Assembly (NCBI GenBank): GCA_017483645.1
Contig: JAFUWD010000004.1
Coordinates: forward strand, 1-61,766
DNA from: Muribaculaceae bacterium
GTDB taxonomy: Bacteria > Bacteroidota > Bacteroidia > Bacteroidales > Muribaculaceae
DNA length: 61,766 nucleotides
Direction of reading: 5' to 3'
Shown: positions 45,128-52,671 of the stretch, in pieces
How positions within the stretch are numbered: the stretch's first letter is position 1
Layout of the letters: each line of letters starts with the position of its first letter
Position numbers and translations under genes: made by a program
Notes under the pieces: generated by a model
What the model was told of the DNA's origin: nothing
Seen by the model: the letters and a program-made list of their open reading frames with translations, nothing else
Databases searched by the model: none

Positions 45128-46579
45128 TTATTGGTTCAATAATATCATGACCAGCGCGGTGACATCGGCCACACTCGTTTCGTTGTCATCGTTGACATCG
45201 CTGCGTTCGTTCGATGTTTGGCGCATCACCAGGTCGACCAGTGTGGTGACATCGGCTATCGACACTTCACCGTCGCCATTCACATCGCCCTTCAGAAAGC
45301 CACCTTGCGACTCAATCCGCATCCATGCCAGCTTGCAGGTGGAGCTATACTTACCCGTAAAGGTGAGGCGGTGTTTGCCTGCCGGCAAAGTGACAGTGGC
45401 CTCGTAGGTCTGCCACTTGTCTTGGGTCGATGTCATACCGGTGTAGGGCAGGTCGAGATTGGCCACCAGCACACCGTCGCATTTCAATTCCAGACGAGGG
45501 GTGGAGATGAAGTTCATGCTCGAGTGGCGCAGCGTGAGTTTGTATTCACCTGCTTGAGGCACTTCCACCAGGTACTCACCCACCGAGCCGATGCCAAATG
45601 AGCTGATGTTCAGTTTCACGTCACTCTCCCCGTCGGTGTTGGGACGGAGCTGCACCCCCTTGCTGTAAACATAGTTGGTGGCAGGAATAAGTTCCGCCGG
45701 GCGATAGTAGTAGGTGGTGTCGAAGGGCGACATATAGGTGTAAATTTGCCCCATCCAGGTGAGTGTGCCTGCAGGCGGCAAGTGTGTCACCATGTTGGGG
45801 GTGATAAGCAGCCTGTAATAGGGGGCGGCATTGCTGCCGCGAGCCTTGAACCAGGCATAACGATATACATAGGGACTAAGCTCCAGATCCTGAATTTTCT
45901 GCACCATGGTATTCATTTGAGAAATGGAGTCCACAGTGCCTTCCCAAGCACAGAACTCGGTGAGCCACACCTGCTTGCCATATTTCTTGGCAAAATTCTC
46001 CACAAAGCCGATTTGGGCCGAGGGAGAGTTCATGTAGCAGTGAAGGGCCAAATAGTCGATACGAGCCTGGGGATAAGCGGCCAGAAACGCGTCCATCCAC
46101 TGTTCGGGCTGGTAGGTGTTGCCGTCGTTGATGGCACCGTCGGGGTAGTTGAGCGCCGGAGCCACCAGTTTGAGGCCAAACTCGTCGGCAATGGCCTCTA
46201 AGCGGGGCCACAGGGCAGCAGCTTGCTGGGGTGTCATGTTGGCCTGGGCCCTGAAGTTGGGCTCATTGAATCCCAGCAGATATTTGGCATCGGGGTGCTC
46301 GGTGTAGAACGAGCGCAGCGCCGACTCATTGAAATTGCCATTCCAAGCCATGGGCACAAACTCCATCTCAGCATCGGCTCCGCCCACCACATCGCGCACA
46401 TAGGACGTGGGGGTGGGTCCCCAGTTATAAGTCCACGACACTCCAGGCGACAATGAGTGAATCTCAGCGGGATAACCAAATGCGTTCTCACTGGCTCCGC
46501 GTTTGAAGCTGCGTGCAGGTTGTGCGGTCAGGCTCACGGCCATCGACACCAGCACCGCAAAAAACAATAACTTTCTCAT
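45128..46579 (-). CDS. GH128-like endo-beta-1,3-glucanase with carbohydrate-binding and dockerin modules
   Basis: A 483-aa exported enzyme: signal peptide at 1-20; catalytic barrel (Asl1/GH128 type) at about 25-275, with E106 in GFNEPNF as likely acid/base and E208 in WLTEFCAWEG as likely nucleophile; a beta-sandwich CBM6-like domain at about 300-425 (GEYLVEVPQAGEYKLTLRHS); and a C-terminal dockerin pair at about 430-483. GH128 enzymes cut beta-1,3-glucans such as curdlan or laminarin. The ATG at 46579 starts the signal peptide; an upstream GTG at 46630 is less likely. It suggests beta-1,3-glucan as target of the locus. Confidence 0.85.
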   Translation of the reverse strand: MRKLLFFAVLVSMAVSLTAQPARSFKRGASENAFGYPAEIHSLSPGVSWTYNWGPTPTSYVRDVVGGADAEMEFVPMAWNGNFNESALRSFYTEHPDAKYLLGFNEPNFRAQANMTPQQAAALWPRLEAIADEFGLKLVAPALNYPDGAINDGNTYQPEQWMDAFLAAYPQARIDYLALHCYMNSPSAQIGFVENFAKKYGKQVWLTEFCAWEGTVDSISQMNTMVQKIQDLELSPYVYRYAWFKARGSNAAPYYRLLITPNMVTHLPPAGTLTWMGQIYTYMSPFDTTYYYRPAELIPATNYVYSKGVQLRPNTDGESDVKLNISSFGIGSVGEYLVEVPQAGEYKLTLRHSSMNFISTPRLELKCDGVLVANLDLPYTGMTSTQDKWQTYEATVTLPAGKHRLTFTGKYSSTCKLAWMRIESQGGFLKGDVNGDGEVSIADVTTLVDLVMRQTSNERSDVNDDNETSVADVTALVMILLNQ

Positions 46580-46680
46580 GGTTTGTACTCTATGTTTATG
46601 CTTGGAAATGTTTAATAAAAGTTTTCTCACCCGGCCCGGAGATTCTGCCGGGCCGGGTAGGAAAACCGGTTAATAGTCAA

Positions 46681-47562
46681 TTACTCAGCGGGGTTGGTGT
46701 GTCCACCGGTCATGACGTGCTCAATGAGGTAGGTGACATCGGCAATTCCCACCTCACCGTCGTGGTTCACGTCGCAGGTGTCGCCAGTCACAGGCTCGGG
46801 CGTTTCCTCTACAAGACCCTTGGTGTAGAAGAAGATGTTGTCCATGTGGAGCTCAGCACCGGCCACGCCACCACTCAGTGTCCAGAAGTAGTTGCTCCTG
46901 TACGCCTTGGCACCGCCTTCGGTGGCCTCCCACACATCATCCTGATTGATAGGTGCGCTGGTAGCGATTTGTTTCAGCACGCTGTAGGGAATGTCGAAAT
47001 AGTACCATTCACCGTCATTCTCATAGGTACCCACATTGATGTAGAGTTTACCACCGTCATCAAACTGTCCGTTGCCCACCGACATTTTGGCCGACCCTAT
47101 ACCGATTGCGTGAACCACATCGGGGTTACCCTTGATGGCGAAGTGCAGGTAGTAGTTCTCGTCGAGGAAGCTCAAATCCAGGGGCACATCGCTCACGAAT
47201 CCCTGACCCGACCAATTTTGTGCGCCCGACACGCGGATGGCAAAGTGGTTCTCCTGCTCGCCGAACGAGTTCTCACCGCCTTCACCGCCGTCGGAAATGC
47301 CTACATAAGTGCCATCCCAGAACCAATCGTGTGTGGTTTCCTCATTGATGCGCAGGTCGAATTTGATGCCCTGCTCGGTAACCGATTCCATGGCCTCGGC
47401 CACACCGGTGCTCACGGCGATGGGAACAAAGTTGTGGGCATTTTCCCAATCAAACTTATCGTAGTTACCGGTCACGTCGTTGTAAGCCTTGGTAACATAC
47501 TGTGCGCTGGCCAGTGCAGAGCCAGCAAGCAGCAATGCTGCGATAGCGAAAATCTTTTTCAT
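46681..47562 (-). CDS. Exported glycan-binding-like protein with half dockerin
   Basis: A 293-aa protein: signal peptide at about 1-20, a beta-rich region at about 25-255 (HFAIRVSGAQNWSG, YLHFAIKGNPDVVHAIGIG, AELHMDNIFFY), and one dockerin-type half at about 263-285 (CDVNHDGEVGIADVTYLI). It is not a lipoprotein. Its place between SusD and the glucanase is where SusE/SusF-like surface glycan-binding proteins are found, so glycan binding is inferred. No catalytic residues seen. Gaps to its neighbours are 64 and 101 nt. Confidence 0.7.
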   Translation of the reverse strand: MKKIFAIAALLLAGSALASAQYVTKAYNDVTGNYDKFDWENAHNFVPIAVSTGVAEAMESVTEQGIKFDLRINEETTHDWFWDGTYVGISDGGEGGENSFGEQENHFAIRVSGAQNWSGQGFVSDVPLDLSFLDENYYLHFAIKGNPDVVHAIGIGSAKMSVGNGQFDDGGKLYINVGTYENDGEWYYFDIPYSVLKQIATSAPINQDDVWEATEGGAKAYRSNYFWTLSGGVAGAELHMDNIFFYTKGLVEETPEPVTGDTCDVNHDGEVGIADVTYLIEHVMTGGHTNPAE

Positions 47563-47626
47563 TTTTTGTGATTTTAAAAGTTAGTAAAAAATTTGTATTT
47601 TATTAATTTTATGTCTTGCAATATTA

Positions 47627-49288
47627 TTACCATCCATTGTTCTGCTCAATGCCGCTCAGCGTGATTTCTTCGCTGGGGATGGGGAAAAGCTCGTGCTTGC
47701 CCTTGATGAAAGGCGACACATGGCTGCGGCACTCCTCGGTCTCACCGGCAAAGTAGGCCTCCATCGTTTCGGCGGCAATGCCCCACCGGCACAGGTCGAA
47801 CCAGCGATGACCTTCCATAGCCAGCTCACAACGACGCTCGTGGCGCAGAGCCGTGCGCAGGTCGGCCTGATTCATCTCGAGTTTCACCACCTGACCGCGG
47901 ATGTAGGTGGTATAGGGGAACTTGGGCAGGCGGTTGCTGGCGCGGTTACGCACCTGGTTGATGGCTTCCACAGCGGGCTCCAAGTCGTTGAGCTCAATAC
48001 AAGCCTCGGCATACATCAACAGCACGTCGGCATAACGAATCTGTCGACTGTTGGCCGGACCTCGTGTGGCATGCGTCAGGTGATACATGGCACCGCCGGG
48101 GCCGTCACTCATCATGTTGTATTTGCGGGCACAGTGGCGTGTGCCCAGATAAATTTCCTGCTCCTCATTCTGAATTTGGTCATCGGTGGGCGTGAGGATG
48201 CTGTTGGCACGCCGCACATCACGCGTGGCGGTGGTGGTGGCCATGTTGGTCTCATACTCATCGTAGAGGTCTTGCGAAGGCTTGTCGAAGCCCCAGCCGC
48301 TCTCGCCGAAGGCCGTGGTGCGCGGACGTTGCAGAATGGTGGTGAACGTGCCGCGGGTGAACCCTTCACCCTCGCCATAGTCGCTCATGGGATCCTCGGT
48401 GTACTGGATATCGAAGACCGACTCAATGCCGTTCTCCTCGGCCAGCGTGAAGATGGCGGCATAGGTGGGCGTGAGGTCATACTCGCCGCTTTCAATCACC
48501 TTCTTGCCCCATGTGCGGGCTTGCTGATAGCACTGCTCCACCGTGGCGCCGTCCACACTTTCATCGCCCTGAGCCAGGAAGCCGGCACGATAGAGCCACA
48601 CCTTGCACAGCATGGCGTCGGCGGCTCCGATAGTGGCGCGGCCGGCATCCTCCACGGGATACTCGCTCTTCTCAATGAGCAACGTGTCGGCGGCCTCCAG
48701 GTCGTCGAGAATGAAGCGGAACGTGGCATCGCGGGTGGCACGGGTTTGTTTCCACTTGGCATTGCTGTCAATCACATCGGTGATGAGCGGCATGCCGCCA
48801 AAGATGCGCAACAGGCGGAAATAATAGTAAGCGCGAACAAAGCGTGCCTCGCCCTTGAGCCGTTTTTTCAAGGCAGGGGTGTAGTCGGTGCTCATCGGGA
48901 TTTTTTCAAGCTCGTCGAGGGCAAGGTTGCAACGGGCAATGCCCTGCCACTGAGCACGGTAGAAGCCCAGCAGCAATTTGTTGTCGGTATTGGTCTTGAA
49001 ATTCTCCATGTCGTACACATCGCCCATGTCGCTGGTGACGCTCTGACCGCCCTTCAGGGCATCGTCGCTCACCACATCGCCGATGAACCATTCGGGATAA
49101 TAGGTGGGGCCATATTCCCACATCAGTGGCATATAAGCCGCATTGACGACCTCAATACCCGTCTCGGCCGTGGCAAAATAAGCGTCGCGGGTGCTCACAC
49201 CGGGAGTTTCCTCGGTGAGCCAGTCGTGACATGAGGTAGTGGACAATGCCAGTGCGCCAATCATCGCATATGATAAAAACTTTTTCAT
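47627..49288 (-). CDS. susD: SusD/RagB family outer-membrane lipoprotein
   Basis: A 553-aa lipoprotein: signal peptide with lipobox ALSTTSC (C20), SusD-like N-terminal TPR region (about 40-330) and C-terminal part with the family-typical ATRGPANSRQIRYADVLLMY and HERRCELAMEGHRWFDLCRW. It caps the SusC transporter and binds the glycan at the cell surface. The ATG at 49288 is chosen because the signal peptide starts there. It follows susC after 37 nt. Confidence 0.95.
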   Translation of the reverse strand: MKKFLSYAMIGALALSTTSCHDWLTEETPGVSTRDAYFATAETGIEVVNAAYMPLMWEYGPTYYPEWFIGDVVSDDALKGGQSVTSDMGDVYDMENFKTNTDNKLLLGFYRAQWQGIARCNLALDELEKIPMSTDYTPALKKRLKGEARFVRAYYYFRLLRIFGGMPLITDVIDSNAKWKQTRATRDATFRFILDDLEAADTLLIEKSEYPVEDAGRATIGAADAMLCKVWLYRAGFLAQGDESVDGATVEQCYQQARTWGKKVIESGEYDLTPTYAAIFTLAEENGIESVFDIQYTEDPMSDYGEGEGFTRGTFTTILQRPRTTAFGESGWGFDKPSQDLYDEYETNMATTTATRDVRRANSILTPTDDQIQNEEQEIYLGTRHCARKYNMMSDGPGGAMYHLTHATRGPANSRQIRYADVLLMYAEACIELNDLEPAVEAINQVRNRASNRLPKFPYTTYIRGQVVKLEMNQADLRTALRHERRCELAMEGHRWFDLCRWGIAAETMEAYFAGETEECRSHVSPFIKGKHELFPIPSEEITLSGIEQNNGW

Positions 49289-49325
49289 CGTTGTTTTATT
49301 TTCAAAGGTCATACGTTTCGGTTAC

Positions 49326-52300
49326 TTAGAACGACAGGTTGATGCCAAACAGATAGGTGCGCGACTGCGGATAGTTGCCATAGTCGATGCCGCTTCCCAC
49401 CTCGGGGTCATAGCCTTTGTACTTGGTGAAGGTGAGCAGGTTGCTCACAGTGGCATAAACGCGGCAGCGGCTCATCCCCAGATGGCGGGCGATGTTGTTG
49501 GGCAGAGTGTAGCCCAGCTGCACGTTTTTCAGGCGCAGGTAGTTGGCGTTCTCCACAAAGCGGCTGCTATAACTGGTGTTGGCGCTGTTGCCTTTGGGGT
49601 TGGGGATGGTGCCGTCCACATTGTCGGGGGTCCACACGTTGACCATGTCGGCGCTGAGCTGTGTCTGCAAGCCCGCTCCCTCGGTGCGTGTGCGCATCAT
49701 GTTATACACCTTGGCTCCCGCCACGCCCTGGAAGAAGAGCGACAGGTCAAAGCCTTTCCAATCGGCGCTCAAGTTCAAGCCGTAGGTGAGCCAGGGGAAC
49801 GAGCTGCCCAAATTTTGCTTGTCGTTGTCGTCGATGATGCCGTCGTGGTTGATGTCCTCGTACTTGGCATCGCCGGCATGGTAAGGATTGAGCGACACGC
49901 CGCCGGCATTGGTGCCATAGCCGTCGAGATACTGGTTGGCCTCCTCATCGGTCTTGAACACACCCAAGAATTTATAGCCCCAATAAGTGTAGAGAGGCAG
50001 CCCCTCGTCATTCACACGCAGTGCGATGCCGTCCCAGGCTTTCTCGCCACCGTTAAGGGCAGTGAGCTTGTTGTCAATCATCGACACGTTTCCGTCAATA
50101 GCATAGTGGAACGAGCCCACCGTGTTCTGGTGGCCGAGTGTGATTTCAATACCCTTGTTACGCACGGTACCCACATTGGACTGGGCATCGTAGCGGTTGC
50201 CCACCCATGCCGGACCCTTGACGGTGAGCAACATGTCCTTGGTGTCACGGATAAAGAGGTCGACGGTAGTGGTCAGACGTCCATTCCAGAACGATGCGTC
50301 CACACCCACGTTCCACGTTTCGGTCTTTTCCCACTTGCCACCCTGGTTCACATAGGTGAGGATGGTGGCGCCATTCAGGTTATAGTCACCATTGAAGGGA
50401 TAGGTGACAAATGTGGGGCCGGTGTGGAAAATGGTCTGGTTGAAAGCATCATTTCCAATCTTGTCATTACCGATTTGTCCCCAGCCCAGACGCAACTTCA
50501 GGTTGTCGAGCCATTGCACATCCTTGAGGAAGTTCTCCTTGTTGATGCGCCAACCCAGTGCCAACGAGGGGAAGAAGCCCCATGTGTTCTCAGGGAAGCG
50601 GTTCGACCCGTCGGCGCGGAAGTTCACGGTGGCCATGTAACGGTCCATCAAGGTGTAGTGGAAACGGCCCAGGAAGCTCAATCGACGCGTGCGACCCACG
50701 CCGTCACCGGCATAACCCTTGTCCTCGGTGGTCTGGCTCAAGTACCAGTTATTCTGCACCGGCAGCAAGATGTTCGAGCCGCTTCCGCCAATGTTGTATG
50801 AATTCCACTCCTCGGTGGTTTGGCCCACCATGAAATTGATGTAATGCTTGTCGGTGAGCTGCTTCATGTAGGTGAGCGTGTTTTCCCACACCAGCGTCTT
50901 ATAGTGAGTCATGGAGCGCTCCAGGAAGTTTTTGTCCAGATTGTCGTAGCTCGACACCTCATATTTGTCCTTGAACAGGCGATGGTTCACATTCACATCG
51001 TCGTAGCTCAAGTCGGTGCGGTAGGTCAGCCCGTCGATGGGAGTGATTTCCAGATAGATGTCGCCAATCCATCGGCTGGTCTTGTCCTGAGGATGGGAGT
51101 AGGTAATCATGGAGATGGGGCTGTACACATTCTTGAAGTTGCTGGGAGGAGCCACGCGGCCGTCGGGGTAGAACGCGGGGTCCCAGGGAGCCATGGAGAT
51201 GGCCTGCGACAACAGGTTGCTGTCCATCGACCAGTCTTGGGTGGCAGCATTGCGGCCCCAAGAATAGACGTACGAGAGATTCTCGCCTATCTTGAGCCAG
51301 GGTTTCACCTGGAACGAAGTGTTGGCACGAACCGTCAGGCGGTTGAAGTTACTGGCCTTGAGCGTACCATCCTGCTGGAAGTAGCTGGCACTGAACGAGT
51401 AATTGGCCTTGTCGGTGCCGCCATCCACGCTCACATGGTAGTTCTGGATGGGAGCCGTGCGGAACATTTCGTCCTGCCAGTCGTGATTGATGGCCGAATA
51501 GTCAAGACCGTCGGGGTTGTCAGCGGTCTTGGGCTGCATATAGTGGTCGTCGCCGCGGGTCTTGAATTGATAGAGCCACTCGTTGAAGCCTTTTTCCTCA
51601 AAGTAGGCTTTTTCACGCGCGGTGGCGTTCATCGCAATATATGTGCGCACAAAATCGTCTTTGCTCATCAGGTCGATTTTGCGCCAGCGCTGCTGGAAGC
51701 CATAGTAGGCATCGAACGTGACGTGGCTTTGGCCTTTCTCGCCCTTCTTGGTGGTGACCAGCACCACACCGTTAGCACCGCGGCTGCCGTAGATGGCCGT
51801 TGCCGAGGCATCCTTCAGAATTTCGGTGCTCTCAATGTCGCTGGGGCTGAGGAAATTGATGTCGTTGCAAATCACACCGTCCACCACATACACCGGGTCG
51901 CTGTTGTTCACGGTGCCTATACCGCGGATGCGCACTTGCGCTCCCGCACCGGGCTGGCCGCTGCTGGCGTTCACCGTCACACCGGCGGCACGGCCCTGCA
52001 GGGCCTGGTCGAGGTTGGCGGCCGGTGTCTTTTTCAGCTTGTCGGCGCTGATGGATGCCACCGAGCCGGTGAGGTCGCTCTTTTTCATCACACCGTAACC
52101 CACCACCACCAGCTCGCTGAGCATCTGGTTGTCCTCACCCATTCTCACATTGATGGTGGTGGAGCCGGTGAACTGACGTTTCTCGGCTCTCATTCCCACG
52201 AAGGAGAAAACAAGTGTGCCGGGCTTGTCGGCAGTGAAGACATACTGTCCGTCAAAATCGGTGACAGTGGCTTTGTTCGTACCTTCCAGCGTCACGGTGA

Positions 52301-52418
52301 CACCGGGCAACGGCTCACCGTCGCTGTCGTCGACCACCGTGCCCTGGATTTTCATAGTCTGTGCCATCAGTGCTGAAGGCATCAGCAGTAGCAAAAAAAT
52401 CGCTAATTTCAGTTTCAT
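49326..52418 (-). CDS. susC: SusC/RagA TonB-dependent glycan transporter
   Basis: A 1030-aa outer-membrane receptor: signal peptide at 1-19, carboxypeptidase regulatory-like domain at about 22-100 (IQGTVVDDSDGEPLPGVTVTL), TonB-dependent plug at about 115-225 (DLTGSVASISADKLKKTP; YVVDG), and barrel to the end (YLFGINLSF). First gene of the polysaccharide locus, with a full promoter at 52467-52499. It imports oligosaccharides cut at the surface. Divergent from the membrane regulator at 52672. Confidence 0.96.
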   Translation of the reverse strand: MKLKLAIFLLLLMPSALMAQTMKIQGTVVDDSDGEPLPGVTVTLEGTNKATVTDFDGQYVFTADKPGTLVFSFVGMRAEKRQFTGSTTINVRMGEDNQMLSELVVVGYGVMKKSDLTGSVASISADKLKKTPAANLDQALQGRAAGVTVNASSGQPGAGAQVRIRGIGTVNNSDPVYVVDGVICNDINFLSPSDIESTEILKDASATAIYGSRGANGVVLVTTKKGEKGQSHVTFDAYYGFQQRWRKIDLMSKDDFVRTYIAMNATAREKAYFEEKGFNEWLYQFKTRGDDHYMQPKTADNPDGLDYSAINHDWQDEMFRTAPIQNYHVSVDGGTDKANYSFSASYFQQDGTLKASNFNRLTVRANTSFQVKPWLKIGENLSYVYSWGRNAATQDWSMDSNLLSQAISMAPWDPAFYPDGRVAPPSNFKNVYSPISMITYSHPQDKTSRWIGDIYLEITPIDGLTYRTDLSYDDVNVNHRLFKDKYEVSSYDNLDKNFLERSMTHYKTLVWENTLTYMKQLTDKHYINFMVGQTTEEWNSYNIGGSGSNILLPVQNNWYLSQTTEDKGYAGDGVGRTRRLSFLGRFHYTLMDRYMATVNFRADGSNRFPENTWGFFPSLALGWRINKENFLKDVQWLDNLKLRLGWGQIGNDKIGNDAFNQTIFHTGPTFVTYPFNGDYNLNGATILTYVNQGGKWEKTETWNVGVDASFWNGRLTTTVDLFIRDTKDMLLTVKGPAWVGNRYDAQSNVGTVRNKGIEITLGHQNTVGSFHYAIDGNVSMIDNKLTALNGGEKAWDGIALRVNDEGLPLYTYWGYKFLGVFKTDEEANQYLDGYGTNAGGVSLNPYHAGDAKYEDINHDGIIDDNDKQNLGSSFPWLTYGLNLSADWKGFDLSLFFQGVAGAKVYNMMRTRTEGAGLQTQLSADMVNVWTPDNVDGTIPNPKGNSANTSYSSRFVENANYLRLKNVQLGYTLPNNIARHLGMSRCRVYATVSNLLTFTKYKGYDPEVGSGIDYGNYPQSRTYLFGINLSF

Positions 52419-52466
52419 CGGTATTATTTTTTTCGTTTGATTGAATGCAGGTTATAAAATCTGCCG

Positions 52467-52499
52467 CAAAGTTAAGCTATCGCGCGCATTCACACCAAA
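52467..52499 (-). promoter_or_regulatory. Promoter of the susC operon
   Basis: Minus-strand TTTG (52499-52496), 21 nt, TAACTTTG (52474-52467), about 49 nt upstream of the susC ATG. Confidence 0.7.
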
Positions 52500-52639
52500 T
52501 AATAAACCTCACAAAAACCTCACTTTTTGAGAACAAGGTCAAAACCAGCATCACACATAATCGGCTGATTTATTTTGCTTTATGAAATTTATATGTTGTA
52601 AAACATAAAATATTCAACCTCAACTTGGCGATTTTTGCC

Positions 52640-52647
52640 TACTTTTG
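52640..52647 (+). promoter_or_regulatory. Probable -7 box for the PUL regulator
   Basis: TACTTTTG fits TAnnTTTG, 24 nt before the ATG at 52672. An upstream in-frame TTG at 52645 lies in this box and is unlikely as start. Confidence 0.5.
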
Positions 52648-52671
52648 CAGCACAAGAAAACCACACAAGCC

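Noticed and set aside
47693-49234. 513-codon open frame antisense to susD
   Set aside because: Mirror frame of a GC-rich real gene; susD on the other strand is certain.
49239-52376. Two open frames of over 500 codons antisense to susC
   Set aside because: Mirror frames produced by codon bias in susC; composition is His/Val/Gly-rich as in other such shadows.
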